The notes beneath the pieces are model-generated. The model saw only the letters and a list, made by a program, of their open reading frames with translations. It was not told the origin of the DNA and did not search any database. A program made the translations under genes and the position numbers. A DNA stretch of 64,000 nt from Psychrobacter sp. TAE2020 (GTDB taxonomy: Bacteria > Pseudomonadota > Gammaproteobacteria > Pseudomonadales > Moraxellaceae): contig NZ_JAHLMU010000001.1 in the NCBI RefSeq assembly GCF_018919485.1, positions 1,620,893-1,684,892 on the forward strand, read 5' to 3'. Within the stretch, counting starts at the first letter, position 1; every line of letters begins with the position of its first letter. Positions 20,903 to 31,055 of the stretch are shown here, piece by piece.

Positions 20903-20984
20903 GGGCGTGTTGTCTAAAATAGCGTTGCAAGCAACTGGCAACTCTGCACAGGGTTTGCTTTATTTTGAGCTATTAGACACGCTC
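20903..20984. repeat. Short inverted-repeat element upstream of isocitrate dehydrogenase copy 2
   Basis: The left arm GGGCGTGTTGTCTAAAATAG and right arm CTATTAGACACGCTC are imperfect inverted repeats about 82 bases apart overall. The element has no coding capacity and ends 37 bases before the ATG. It could be a MITE-like insertion or a leader hairpin. The arm starts with GGCGTGTTG, as does one arm of the element at 45019-45079. Confidence 0.35.
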
Positions 20985-21021
20985 TATCGTTAACGACAAC
21001 CTAAAGGAATGACCTACAACA

Positions 21022-23241
21022 ATGTCAAAAATTATTTATACAAAAACCGACGAAGCCCCAGCGCTGGCAACCCTATCATTTTTACCTATAGTAAAGGCTT
21101 TTACTCATACAGCAGGGATTGCTGTTGAGACTACTGATATCTCAGTTGCCGCGCGCGTGCTGGCTGAATTTCCAGAATACTTAACTGAACAACAGCGTGT
21201 CCCTGACAATCTAGCTGAACTTGGTCGCTTAACCCAAGATCCTAATACTAATATTATCAAACTGCCCAATATCAGTGCTTCTGTTCAGCAGCTCAAAGCT
21301 TGTATAAAAGAGTTGCAGAGCAAAGGTTACGCTATACCCAATTTCCCAGATGATCCAAAAACAGAGGAAGAACAACAGCTGCGTCAGCGTTATGGCAAAA
21401 GCCTAGGCAGCTCAGTGAACCCTGTACTGCGTGAAGGTAACTCAGACCGCCGCGCGCCGAAAGCAGTTAAAAACTATGCTCGTAAGCATCCGCATTCAAT
21501 GGGTGAATGGAAGCAATGGTCACAAACTCATGTATCGCACATGCACAGCGGCGACTTCTATGCAGGTGAGCAATCTATCACATTAGATAAAGCCCGTACC
21601 GTGCGCATGGAACGCTTAGCCGACGATGGTACGGTTAATGTCTTCAAAACAGGCATCTCTTTGCTTGATAAAGAAGTCATCGACCTTATGTTCATGAGCA
21701 AAAAGGCACTGCTTGAATTTTATGAGCGTGAAATGGAAGACTGCCGTGAAGCAGGTATTTTATTCTCATTGCACGTAAAAGCCACGATGATGAAAGTATC
21801 GCATCCTATCGTCTTTGGTCATGCGGTTAAAACTTATTATAAAGATGCCTTTAACAAACATGGTGCTTTCTTTGATGAGTTAGGCATCAATGTTAATAAC
21901 GGCATGGCAGATCTATACGACAAAATCTCAAAACTACCCGCATCAACACGTGAAGAGATTGAACGTGATTTACATGCATGCCAAGTACATCGCCCACGTC
22001 TGGCGATGGTTGATTCTTCAAAGGGAATCACTAACTTCCATTCACCAAGTGACATAATCGTAGATGCTTCTATGCCTGCTATGATTCGTAACGGCGGTAA
22101 AATGTGGGGTGCTGATGGCAAGCCCTATGATTGCAAAGCGGTTATGCCTGAGTCTACCTTCGCTCGTATTTATCAAGAAATGATCAATTTCTGTAAATGG
22201 CATGGTAACTTTGATCCAACCACTATGGGTACAGTGCCTAACGTCGGTCTAATGGCACAAAAAGCAGAAGAATACGGCTCACACGACAAGACTTTTGAAG
22301 CAAGCGATGATGGTATTGCGCGTATTGTTGACGAAGAAACCAATGAAATTTTGCTTGAGCAGCGTGTTGAGAAAGGCGATATCTGGCGCATGTGTCAGGT
22401 CAAAGATGAGCCTATCCAAGATTGGGTCAAGCTTGCCGTACGTCGCGCGCGCGAATCTAATACACCAGTCATCTTTTGGTTAGATCCGTATCGTCCACAC
22501 GAAAACGAGCTGATCAAAAAGGTCAACATGTATCTAAAAGATCACGATACTAAAGGCCTGCACATCGAAATCATGTCACAAGTTCGGGCTATGCGTTATA
22601 CGCTAGAGCGCGTTGCCCGTGGTCTTGATACTATCTCTGCTACTGGTAATATCTTACGTGATTACCTCACTGACTTATTCCCAATTCTAGAGTTAGGCAC
22701 TAGTGCAAAAATGCTGTCAGTAGTACCACTAATGAAAGGCGGCGGTTTGTTTGAAACGGGCGCGGGTGGTTCAGCACCTAAGCATGTCCAACAATTGGTC
22801 GAAGAAAACCATTTACGTTGGGACTCACTAGGAGAGTTCTTGGCCTTGACGGTATCTTTGGAGCACTTAGCAGAAAACGATAACAATGCTAAAGCTAAGA
22901 TATTAGCCAATACCCTCGATAAGGCCACAGAAGAGCTGTTATTAAATGACAAATCACCTTCACGCAAAACGGGTGAGTTAGATAACCGTGGTAGTCACTT
23001 CTATTTGGCTATGTACTGGGCACAAGAGCTTGCGGCACAACATAAAGACAGTGAGCTTGCAGCACAGTTTGCCCCATTAGCTCAAAAACTCGCTGATAAT
23101 GAAGCGGCGATTATTAAAGAGCTAAATGAAGCTCAAGGCAAACCAGTAGATATCCATGGCTACTACCTTGCTGATGAAAAACTAGCCGAGCAAGTAATGC
23201 GTCCTAGTAAGTTATTTAACGACGCTTTGGCATCTTTATAA
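21022..23241 (+). CDS. icd: Isocitrate dehydrogenase (NADP+), monomeric type, copy 2
   Basis: 739 residues, intact, and collinear with copy 1 over its whole length. The same blocks are kept: [77 protein letters not shown] and [20 protein letters not shown]. Differences are spread through the protein rather than at one end, so both copies look selected as enzymes. Regions that differ include residues 45-70, 105-125 and 195-215. The ATG has the same AAAGGAATG leader as copy 1, and a matching terminator follows. Whether the copies differ in temperature optimum or regulation cannot be read from sequence. Confidence 0.96.
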   Translation: MSKIIYTKTDEAPALATLSFLPIVKAFTHTAGIAVETTDISVAARVLAEFPEYLTEQQRVPDNLAELGRLTQDPNTNIIKLPNISASVQQLKACIKELQSKGYAIPNFPDDPKTEEEQQLRQRYGKSLGSSVNPVLREGNSDRRAPKAVKNYARKHPHSMGEWKQWSQTHVSHMHSGDFYAGEQSITLDKARTVRMERLADDGTVNVFKTGISLLDKEVIDLMFMSKKALLEFYEREMEDCREAGILFSLHVKATMMKVSHPIVFGHAVKTYYKDAFNKHGAFFDELGINVNNGMADLYDKISKLPASTREEIERDLHACQVHRPRLAMVDSSKGITNFHSPSDIIVDASMPAMIRNGGKMWGADGKPYDCKAVMPESTFARIYQEMINFCKWHGNFDPTTMGTVPNVGLMAQKAEEYGSHDKTFEASDDGIARIVDEETNEILLEQRVEKGDIWRMCQVKDEPIQDWVKLAVRRARESNTPVIFWLDPYRPHENELIKKVNMYLKDHDTKGLHIEIMSQVRAMRYTLERVARGLDTISATGNILRDYLTDLFPILELGTSAKMLSVVPLMKGGGLFETGAGGSAPKHVQQLVEENHLRWDSLGEFLALTVSLEHLAENDNNAKAKILANTLDKATEELLLNDKSPSRKTGELDNRGSHFYLAMYWAQELAAQHKDSELAAQFAPLAQKLADNEAAIIKELNEAQGKPVDIHGYYLADEKLAEQVMRPSKLFNDALASL

Positions 23242-23317
23242 CTTCTATGGGCTTATTGTGCTTAGATAATTGCGCTTAGGCGGCTTTATTGCTTGACGCT
23301 ATTTAGGCTTATAAGTA

Positions 23318-23356
23318 AAACACCTCAATGGTCTAAGACTATTGGGGTGTTTTTTG
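23318..23356 (+). terminator. Rho-independent terminator after isocitrate dehydrogenase copy 2
   Basis: ACACCTCAATGGTC / GACTATTGGGGTGT stem with TTTTTT. It matches the copy 1 terminator except for a few changes, so the duplication included the terminator. Confidence 0.9.
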
Positions 23357-23435
23357 CTGTAAAGATTGCTAACATGGCGTTCACTTGTCTAATTTTTATT
23401 TAATTTTGCTTCTTTTATTTAGGAACTTCTGTCTT

Positions 23436-24062
23436 ATGTCGACCTCTAGCATCGTGTTGTTCAATAAACCTTATGGGGTACAGAGCCAGTTTCGTGATGA
23501 TAGTAATAATGATCATACGACTTTATCTGAGTACTTTAACGATAAATCACTGCGCATAGCCGGTAGACTCGATGCCACCTCAGAGGGTTTATTGATACTG
23601 ACTGATGATGGGCGGGTGAATAAAGCCATTACCCAGCCGCCAAAAACCAATAAATTTGATCGCTCTACTGCCAAACAAGGTAAGACTTATCTAGTACAAG
23701 TTGAAGGACTAGCGACACCATTGCAGCTGCTAGCATTAACAAAAGGGGTGTTATTAAAAGACGGGAAGACCTTACCTGCCAAAGCCGTGCTAGTTAATGA
23801 GACTGAGTTACCAATCAAGCTTTGGCAACGTGACCCCCCTATTCGAGAACGCAAAAGCATCCCCACTTCATGGGTGATGCTAACCATTTATGAAGGTAAA
23901 AATCGCCAAGTTCGACGTATGACCGCCCAAGTTGGACTGCCTTGTCTACGTCTAATTCGCTGGTCAGTAGCAGGTTTTGAGCTAGGAGACCTTGCGGTAG
24001 GTGAACAGTTACATATTGAGCTCAACACTGAGCATTATAAGCAATTAGCTATTAGCTATTAG
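23436..24062 (+). CDS. rluE: 23S rRNA pseudouridine(2457) synthase
   Basis: 208 residues from the ATG at 23436, which has AGGAACTT upstream; a longer in-frame start at 23385 adds an unlikely hydrophobic head. RsuA-family pseudouridine synthase without an S4 domain. The start is IVLFNKPYGVQSQF, the catalytic Asp is in AGRLDATSEGLLILTDDG, and the RluE-specific block is DPPIRERKSIPTSW followed by YEGKNRQVRRMTAQVG. These match E. coli RluE as I remember it. The last residues (LAISY) and the stop are coded inside a 7-bp tandem repeat. Confidence 0.93.
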   Translation: MSTSSIVLFNKPYGVQSQFRDDSNNDHTTLSEYFNDKSLRIAGRLDATSEGLLILTDDGRVNKAITQPPKTNKFDRSTAKQGKTYLVQVEGLATPLQLLALTKGVLLKDGKTLPAKAVLVNETELPIKLWQRDPPIRERKSIPTSWVMLTIYEGKNRQVRRMTAQVGLPCLRLIRWSVAGFELGDLAVGEQLHIELNTEHYKQLAISY

Positions 24063-24081
24063 CTATTAGCTATTAGCTATT
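24044..24081. repeat. 7-bp tandem repeat (ATTAGCT) over the rluE stop codon
   Basis: Five exact copies of ATTAGCT followed by a broken sixth. The rluE stop TAG is part of the third copy, so changes in copy number alter only the 3' untranslated part. Confidence 0.85.
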
Positions 24082-24327
24082 AACGATTAACCGCTATAAG
24101 CTCTAGTTATGACAGCAGTCACTGAAATAGGGCCTAAATGAGATAAAAAGCGTCTATTGCGCTGTTATAACCGCTGACCTCAGTATTATTAATACATTGG
24201 CAACTTCGCGTCTCGAACCAGTAAGGTTGATCTGTTAGTATTTATTATATTAATTATATAGTTTTTTATAGTGTAGCTCTATGCTCTACCGATCTATTAT
24301 AACGCCAGTTTAAGTTAAGGACCTTTC

Positions 24328-25206
24328 ATGATTAGTCATTATCGTCTTGCTCTCGTTGCTATTGGTACTTGTACAGCACTTGTAGTCAGCGCTTGTCAAC
24401 CAACCGCTAACTCAGTAGAAAGTACTGAGACTACGGCAGCTGAACCAGTCAGGCCGTCGATCCCTACAGTGGAAGCGACAACAGATACTGAGATTGAGGC
24501 TGATACTAAAAATTATACTGATAACAATATATCAGCGAGTGATATGGTAGCGGATCAAGCACCGATGACTGATATGCGTAAGGACTACACTAAGTCGCTA
24601 ACTAGAATGTATGATGAGATGAAGATTGGTATGGGTTATAACGATCCAGACACTACCTTTGCTAAAGCTATGCTCGGCCACCATCGTGGTGCACTCGACT
24701 TAGTCACTATCGAATTAAAGTATGGTGATGATGCTAGCATGCAAGAGCTTGCTCAACGAATTGGCGATGAGCAGCAAGCTGAGATGGCCATTATTAACAA
24801 ATGGCTGGCCAGCCATCTAGATGCGGCTAAGCCTAAGCTTGAAACTGCATTTGTACAGCAGGATTATAGGGATAGCACGCAGCCGATGTATGACCAGATG
24901 ATGTTAGCTAGCACAGACCCAATAGCTGATCTAGCATTTGCTCGCAGTATGCTTGCGCATTATGTTGGCGCCGCTGATATGGCTATGATTGAGCTTAAGT
25001 ATGGTACAAATGAAGATATGCTGGCATTGGCTAGATCTATCATTGACGAGCAGCAGCCTAATAAAAAAATGCTGCAACAATGGATTGCTATGCATCCAAG
25101 CATTGAAACAGTATCTAATGATGACTTAAATAGCGTCGAAAGCACAGCAGTTGCAGATACCATTAAAAAGACTGAGCCAGCTACTAAGAATAAGCCCGCC
25201 GCTTAA
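24328..25206 (+). CDS. Lipoprotein with two DUF305 domains
   Basis: 292 residues. The lipoprotein signal ends in LVVSAC (Cys23), then there is a Thr/Glu/Asp-rich linker of about 65 residues. First DUF305 unit at about 90-170: FAKAMLGHHRGALDLVTIEL and MQELAQRIGDEQQAEMAIIN. Second at about 185-260: FARSMLAHYVGAADMAMIEL and MLALARSIIDEQQPNKKMLQ. DUF305 is a ferritin-like four-helix family sometimes found near metal or copper resistance genes. The first unit keeps the HH pair, while the second has HY, so it may have lost a metal site. There are no metal-resistance neighbours here. Confidence 0.85.
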   Translation: MISHYRLALVAIGTCTALVVSACQPTANSVESTETTAAEPVRPSIPTVEATTDTEIEADTKNYTDNNISASDMVADQAPMTDMRKDYTKSLTRMYDEMKIGMGYNDPDTTFAKAMLGHHRGALDLVTIELKYGDDASMQELAQRIGDEQQAEMAIINKWLASHLDAAKPKLETAFVQQDYRDSTQPMYDQMMLASTDPIADLAFARSMLAHYVGAADMAMIELKYGTNEDMLALARSIIDEQQPNKKMLQQWIAMHPSIETVSNDDLNSVESTAVADTIKKTEPATKNKPAA

Positions 25207-25331
25207 GTTGCTTGGCCACTCCCTACTTTATTAGCACTCATCTTAGCAATACGCACTACGCTTATTTAGTTATTAACTTAGAGTTAGAATATGATGTTTA
25301 ACTCTAAGTTTTTTATTTATAAAATATTATT

Positions 25332-27368
25332 TTAACTTTTTGCTGTTGATAGGACTTCCAGCCAATTTTGCCAAGCAGGGGCTTGCTTAGGATCAACAGT
25401 ATCTCTAGTGCTATTAATGTCATTATTGAAACGCAAATTTACTTTATGTATAGAGGGTGCGGCCAATACCTGTTGCAAGCTGTCCTGCTTATCCCGTTGT
25501 ACAGCGGGTAATACCGTGACGACTAGCAGCTCATCGCGGCGGAATAGATGACAGCGAATTGCATGGTTATTATTGGCCACTGCTAAAGCGACTAGCTGCT
25601 TATTATCGGCTTTTATACCATCGAGGGCGATAATCACATCATTAGCAGAGATACCTGCCAGCGCAGCTGCGCTGCTACGTTGTACTCGATTAACTTTTAA
25701 CCCAGCAGCAGTCTCCGTACAGCTCATACCCCAAGGCATTTTTTTATCGGCACTATCTTTAGGGTCCACTTGAATTTTGATCCCATTCGCGCTTAGCAGG
25801 CGTTCGATAGGTAGCTCTTCTACCCCATTGATATAACGGCCTTCAAAGTCCTCCCAGTCAGCTTGTGGCATAAATTGACTGATAACCTGCCCCATGTCAG
25901 CGCTACTAATACCAATGCGTTTGCTGCCCTGTTGCTTAGCTTGTCCATAAAAGGCTTTTACCACATCGAATAGGCGATACTGACCAGCGCTTTTCTCTAG
26001 TAAGGTCAAGTCTAGGCATAAGGCTACTAATGCGCCTTTATTATAGTAACTAATACCAGCATTAGCAGTGTTCTCATCGCTACGATAGAGCTTGATCCAA
26101 GCATCAAAGCTCGACTCTGCTACGCTTTGTTGGGCCCGTCCAGGGGTTTGATAGTAACGACTGATCTGCTCAGATAACAACGTAAGATAGCTGGATTTAT
26201 CTATAACAGCCGATGCTTGTAGCATAAAGTCATCAATATAAGAAGTAAAGCCTTCGAACACCCAAAGTAACGGGGTAAATACTTCACGGCGCAGATCAAC
26301 ATCGATCATCACGTCTGGACTTACTGTCTTCACCCACCAAGAATGAAAATACTCATGGCTACACAAGCCTAAAAAGCGCTGATAATCAGAACTCGGCATT
26401 GCAGGCTCATTGCTGCTAGGCAGATCACGGCGCGGGGTAATTAGGCTAGTGGAATTGATATGCTCTAGACCACCATAATCTTGACCACTGGCATAAGTCA
26501 TAAAAGTATAGTCATTAAAAGGCGCATCCCCTAGCCAATTAAGATAGCTTTGGCATATTTGGGTAATATCTTGCTGTAATCGGCCCATATTGGCGCTATG
26601 CTTACCTGAGAGATAGAAGCGATGGCTTAAAGCCTGATTATTATCATCTTGAATAATAAAATCAAAGAACTGTTGGCTAGCAATCTCAAACGGATGATCA
26701 ATCAGCTGATGATAGCTATCTGCTTGTAAACCATAACCTTGTTGATTGGGACCTTGTTGATTAAGGCTTTGCAAATAGCTAGCATCAAGTCCACAAGCCA
26801 ACTCAACGTCAGCCTCATTTTTATCAGCTAAAAAGGCAGCTGGCACTAATAAGTTGACTTGTACTGGCGACTGCTCTTGTCCCTCAACAGCTAACGCTAA
26901 GGAGGTAAAATTGCCATATAGACGCTGCTGATCGACATAAGCTGTACGTACAGATAAGTCATAACAATAGACTTCATAATATACGCTCAACCTTTGCCCT
27001 GCTTTTACGGCTGGTAGCTGCCAAGTATTTTTGTCTATTTTTTGACCACGATATAATTCAGGCGCATTACTAATATTAGCCTTAATCTCATTACCAGTAT
27101 CAGTATCAGTATCAGTATCAATATTTAACACCTCATAGTGAACGGCAGTGATATGACGGGCAAACTCACGTATCAGGTAACTGCCTGGAATCCACGCTGG
27201 CAACCATAGTTGCGGAGCATCGACAATCGCAGCGAAGTTTAAGGTGACATCGACTAAATGCTCATTAAAGCGCTCAAAATTGATACAGTAGTTGATAGCA
27301 GTCGTATTATCACTGTTTACTATAGCTATATTTGCTTGATCATTAGGGTTTTTGGATATAGTAGTCAT
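25332..27368 (-). CDS. M61-family metallopeptidase with PDZ domain
   Basis: 678 residues. Glycyl-aminopeptidase-type zinc protease. Order: beta-rich N-terminal domain with LWLPAWIPGSYLIREFARHI; GQDYGGLEHINSTS; the zinc site SHEYFHSWWVKTVSP near residue 338, with the third ligand Glu in LLWVFEGFTSYIDD; and a PDZ domain near residues 555-630 (SAAALAGISANDVIIALDGI). No signal peptide is apparent, so it is probably cytoplasmic. A run of alternating Asp-Thr near residue 88 is coded by a 6-bp tandem repeat and looks like a tolerated expansion. Divergent from slyD. Confidence 0.92.
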   Translation of the reverse strand: MTTISKNPNDQANIAIVNSDNTTAINYCINFERFNEHLVDVTLNFAAIVDAPQLWLPAWIPGSYLIREFARHITAVHYEVLNIDTDTDTDTGNEIKANISNAPELYRGQKIDKNTWQLPAVKAGQRLSVYYEVYCYDLSVRTAYVDQQRLYGNFTSLALAVEGQEQSPVQVNLLVPAAFLADKNEADVELACGLDASYLQSLNQQGPNQQGYGLQADSYHQLIDHPFEIASQQFFDFIIQDDNNQALSHRFYLSGKHSANMGRLQQDITQICQSYLNWLGDAPFNDYTFMTYASGQDYGGLEHINSTSLITPRRDLPSSNEPAMPSSDYQRFLGLCSHEYFHSWWVKTVSPDVMIDVDLRREVFTPLLWVFEGFTSYIDDFMLQASAVIDKSSYLTLLSEQISRYYQTPGRAQQSVAESSFDAWIKLYRSDENTANAGISYYNKGALVALCLDLTLLEKSAGQYRLFDVVKAFYGQAKQQGSKRIGISSADMGQVISQFMPQADWEDFEGRYINGVEELPIERLLSANGIKIQVDPKDSADKKMPWGMSCTETAAGLKVNRVQRSSAAALAGISANDVIIALDGIKADNKQLVALAVANNNHAIRCHLFRRDELLVVTVLPAVQRDKQDSLQQVLAAPSIHKVNLRFNNDINSTRDTVDPKQAPAWQNWLEVLSTAKS
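27095..27118. repeat. 6-bp tandem repeat inside the M61 peptidase gene
   Basis: Four exact copies of CAGTAT plus a degenerate fifth, coding alternating Asp and Thr. Because the unit is a multiple of three, copy-number change keeps the frame. Confidence 0.8.
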
Positions 27369-27679
27369 AGTCTATACTTATAGTAATATTTACCTTTATG
27401 GTAGAAGTCATTAGCAAAAAACGCAACGGCTAAACCGTTAGTAATGACTATTCTGGCTAACAATTAGCTTAAAATATCTGATATATTATATAATTAGTTT
27501 TTTTTATTGTTTTTACCTTGAAAGTTATTAACACCATCTCAATTAAAGAGGCTAACTGTCACAGTTACTCTAATAAACTGCTTATAATCGACTAATATTT
27601 TGGCTTTATAGCGTAAAGATTGGCTTTTTCAGGTTTATTGCAACCGAATTTAATTTTTATAATATATTTAGGATAATTT
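27369..27679. other. Divergent intergenic region between M61 peptidase and slyD genes
   Basis: 311 AT-rich bases. A TATAAT at 27583-27588 is a candidate -10 box for slyD, without a convincing -35. TTTAGGATAATTT precedes the slyD ATG. Confidence 0.35.
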
Positions 27680-28165
27680 ATGACTACTATCACAAAAGAT
27701 ACTGCTGTCAAATTTAACTATACTTTAAAAGATGACGAAGGCAACGTGCTTGACCAGTCTCCAGAAGGTCAACCTTTAGCTTATTTGCACGGCCATAGCA
27801 ACATCATTCCAGGCCTTGAGCAACAACTCGAAGGTAAGTCTGCTGGCGAAACAGTCAATGCAGTCGTTGAGCCTGTTGATGGCTACGGCGAATATCAAGA
27901 ACTAGCGGTACAAAAAGTACCTCGCGATAATTTCCAAGGCGTAGAAGACATTCAGCCTGGTATGCAGTTCCAGTCAGAAGCTGGCGGTCAAGTAATGCTA
28001 GTTACTGTTACTGACGTTAATGACAAAGAAGTTACTGTAGATGCTAACCATCCACTAGCTGGTAAGCGTTTGACTTTTGATGTTGAAATCCAAGAAGTAC
28101 GTGCAGCTACTGAAGACGAACTAAACCATGGCCATACTCATGGTGCTGGCGGCGTTGAGCACTGA
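27680..28165 (+). CDS. slyD: FKBP-type peptidyl-prolyl isomerase, SlyD-like
   Basis: 161 residues. Chaperone/prolyl isomerase with the SlyD arrangement: FKBP start VKFNYTLKDDEGNVLDQS, GQPLAYLHGHSNIIPGLEQQ, an inserted chaperone flap (EPVDGYGEYQELAVQKVP to LVTVTDVNDKEVTVDANHPL), then LAGKRLTFDVEIQEV. The short tail HGHTHGAGGVEH has four His and could bind nickel weakly, less than the long His-rich tail of E. coli SlyD. Followed by a strong terminator. Confidence 0.92.
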   Translation: MTTITKDTAVKFNYTLKDDEGNVLDQSPEGQPLAYLHGHSNIIPGLEQQLEGKSAGETVNAVVEPVDGYGEYQELAVQKVPRDNFQGVEDIQPGMQFQSEAGGQVMLVTVTDVNDKEVTVDANHPLAGKRLTFDVEIQEVRAATEDELNHGHTHGAGGVEH

Positions 28166-28841
28166 TCTTAATTGATTCATTAGCAAAATATTTAGCCAAC
28201 AATTCTTTTAAAGATTTATCTATATATCTGAACAGATTGATAGTCTAAATCTAAAAAAGCCAGTAACTATCGTTACTGGCTTTTTTGTGGCTGATCATCA
28301 CTATTTAATAGCAGTTATTTGCCATGTTAATATTGATTGGATGCCAGTAACGACTATAGCAACAAGCTATAGCCGTACTTAACAAGCTATCTCAAAACTA
28401 TAACCCACTAGTCAGCGACATTGTTACATTACAAAAGTTATTCAACGACCAGACGCAACAAAACCGCATGACGATAATCGCCATACGGTCTCTATTACTC
28501 ACTTAACTGTCAGTTTACAACAGTTATCTAACTATTTTTACTAGCGTTAGTTAGTACCTAATCCCGAAGTACCAACTAACCAACAGTCATTCAGTCTTAT
28601 CATCCATAACCAGCAATCCATCCCTAGATCAATTTATACGCTGTGAGAAAATACCAATCCCTAGTATCCTAAAACAGTATCGATAAACAATATCATTAAA
28701 TTGTGCTGTGAGTCCATAATCGCAGATTAGCTCAAAGTCAGTAAGTCGCTAAAACGTCATTACACGTAAGCATATGCTTACATCGACCTAACGTCAATTT
28801 TAGCGACTATTTCAGTGGCAAATTTAATGACTAGTTTACCT
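28166..28841. other. Convergent intergenic region between slyD and prc
   Basis: 676 bases between convergent stops. It holds the slyD terminator, then about 550 bases with no gene that I can support and only short palindromes (such as TAAGCATATGCTTA near 28767). Confidence 0.45.
28257..28286 (+). terminator. Rho-independent terminator after slyD
   Basis: AGCCAGTAAC, TATC and GTTACTGGCT with a six-T run. Confidence 0.9.
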
Positions 28842-31055
28842 TTATAGTTTTTGCTCAGGACTAGCTAGTACTGATGATTCAGCATTCAGCATTAAGTAAG
28901 CTGCTTCATTAACAAACACTTCACTTTCTGGTAGCTTTGGACGTTCACTCTCTTTCAATTGACTGAGTTCTTCGAACTTAGCATCCATAGCAGCTTGATA
29001 AGTATTCCAGTTAGAGTATTGCTTTTCACCAGTAGCCTCTAAACGCTTATTTTCAGCGGCTAAAGTACGGTTTTCAATCAGCTGCATTTTGGCACGGCGC
29101 TTATTAATATCCAAATCTATAGGTTTTTTCTCATCATCCATATTACGAATATCGTTGAGTGTTGACAGATAGACAAACTGCGGATCTTGCTGCTGACGAA
29201 TCTTTGACTGCTGATTAAGCGTGGCTAAAGTACTGTTACTGAACTTAGCTTCAGGCTTATAAGGCGCTGTTTTTATAGTATCCCAAGGTAAAGCTTTTTT
29301 CTGAGCACGCTCACCAAAAGTCGCGTCATCATAAATATTTACTAGTTTGATATCAGGTACTACGCCTTTGTTCTGCGTACTACCACCAGTGATGCGATAG
29401 AATTTACGCTGAGTCAAAGTCGCGGAACCCAATGCCAAAGTATCTAGTTGAATTTGTGCTGAACCTTTACCAGTAGTCGTGCTACCTACTACCAATCCAC
29501 GACCATAGTCTTGGATGGCAGCAGCAAAAATCTCACTAGCAGAAGCTGAGGCTAAGTTGGTTATCACTACCATCTTGCCATCATACAGCTGCTTGCCACC
29601 ATCATCGTCACGATAGACTTGGATATTACCTCGGTTATCACGAATCTGTACTAGCGGCCCGCTCTTGACGAATAGCCCTAACATTTTAGCCACTTCATCT
29701 AATGAGCCGCCTGGATTATTACGTAGATCAACGACTAACCCATCTATATTTTGTTTATTAAGCTCTTTCAAGGCTTTTTCGGTATCGACGCTGACACTAC
29801 GATAGTCCTCCCCATTACGACGCGCACGATAGTTCAGATAAAAGCTAGGTATCTCTATCACCCCTATGCGTTTAGGGGTAGCGTCAATATTAGGGCGCTG
29901 AACTTCTACTACTCGATGAGTGACACCGGACTCTTCTTGCTGAATAATGTCACGTACTACAGATATAGTGCGTGTAGCGGCTTCAGGAGTATTAGGCTGA
30001 CGTACTTTCAATGTCACTGAAGTACCACGCTTACCACGAATGAGGCCGACGATCTCACGCGTTGACCAACCCACTACGTCAGTCATAGTTTTGCCATCTG
30101 TAGCAATACCGATGATCAAGTCATTAGGCTTGATTTGACCCGTTTTAGCCGCTGGTCCCCCATCGACTAAAGTCACAATACGAGTATAGTCTGGATTTTT
30201 GCGATCCGGTCGGATAGAAACCCCGATACCTTCTAACTGTAAGCTGGATTGGATTTGCAACTCATTAGCTTGAATAGGGGCATAGTAGTTGCTGTGCGGG
30301 TCATAAGTAAGCATGGCCGTATTGAGGACTGTTTCCATGATCTCGTCATCGTTAAGACGCTTCATTTGTCCTTGCTGACGCGAGAAACGGTTCATTAAGA
30401 TCTCACTCGGCGTACGCTGATCATCACGTACTAGATCCTGTCCACGAGTAATATCAGGATTACTCAAGAATACTTTTTCTTTGGCTTTTTCATCCTCTTG
30501 ACCTAAAGTAATGCTCATAAGCTGGAACTTTAACTGCTGCGCCCAGTAATCGCGTTGGGCCTTTTTGGTAGTGAAATGGGGTAGCTTTTCCCGATCCAGT
30601 ACTACAGTCTCGTTGCCCGTTAGATTTATTTTAGTCTTGAGCATCTTTGTCGCCATCTCGAAGTACTCATTCGAGCGTTTTCTATAGCGCTCAAACACTT
30701 CGACACCGGCGGATAGATCCCCACGTTTGAGACGACTGCCGAACTCGCTGCCATACTTTTTAGTGAACTCATCAACGTCAGACTGCAAAAACAAAGTATG
30801 ATTAGGATCTAAGCTGTCAATGTACATCGCCAAAATTTCACTACCCATCTTCGTATCAAGTGGCTGATTTAAATAATGGCTTCTATCAAGTAAGGCCGCA
30901 ACTTGGCGAGTAGTGAGCTTTTGCTCTGGGGTTCCTACAAAGCCTTCTGTATTGGTGTCTGCTAGTGCCGTGCCATAGCTTTGGCTCAAGATCACACCAG
31001 CGATACCAACTGAAGCGGCGCTTAGTAACCACTGTGCGGGTTGTTTTTTCATCAT
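28842..31055 (-). CDS. prc: Tail-specific carboxy-terminal processing protease
   Basis: 737 residues, slightly longer than E. coli Prc (about 680). Periplasmic S41 protease that degrades proteins with nonpolar C-termini and trims envelope enzymes. It has a signal peptide at the start (WLLSAASVGIAGVILSQSYG). The Prc N-terminal domain includes YIDSLDPNHTLFLQSDVDEF. A PDZ domain at about residues 250-340 includes YDPHSNYYAP and LQLEGIGVSIRPD. The catalytic core has GLVVDLRNNPGGSLDEV, the nucleophile Ser in LASASASEIFAAAIQDYG and the base Lys in STTTGKGSAQ. The C-terminal DUF3340-type part follows. Divergent from nagZ. Confidence 0.95.
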   Translation of the reverse strand: MMKKQPAQWLLSAASVGIAGVILSQSYGTALADTNTEGFVGTPEQKLTTRQVAALLDRSHYLNQPLDTKMGSEILAMYIDSLDPNHTLFLQSDVDEFTKKYGSEFGSRLKRGDLSAGVEVFERYRKRSNEYFEMATKMLKTKINLTGNETVVLDREKLPHFTTKKAQRDYWAQQLKFQLMSITLGQEDEKAKEKVFLSNPDITRGQDLVRDDQRTPSEILMNRFSRQQGQMKRLNDDEIMETVLNTAMLTYDPHSNYYAPIQANELQIQSSLQLEGIGVSIRPDRKNPDYTRIVTLVDGGPAAKTGQIKPNDLIIGIATDGKTMTDVVGWSTREIVGLIRGKRGTSVTLKVRQPNTPEAATRTISVVRDIIQQEESGVTHRVVEVQRPNIDATPKRIGVIEIPSFYLNYRARRNGEDYRSVSVDTEKALKELNKQNIDGLVVDLRNNPGGSLDEVAKMLGLFVKSGPLVQIRDNRGNIQVYRDDDGGKQLYDGKMVVITNLASASASEIFAAAIQDYGRGLVVGSTTTGKGSAQIQLDTLALGSATLTQRKFYRITGGSTQNKGVVPDIKLVNIYDDATFGERAQKKALPWDTIKTAPYKPEAKFSNSTLATLNQQSKIRQQQDPQFVYLSTLNDIRNMDDEKKPIDLDINKRRAKMQLIENRTLAAENKRLEATGEKQYSNWNTYQAAMDAKFEELSQLKESERPKLPESEVFVNEAAYLMLNAESSVLASPEQKL

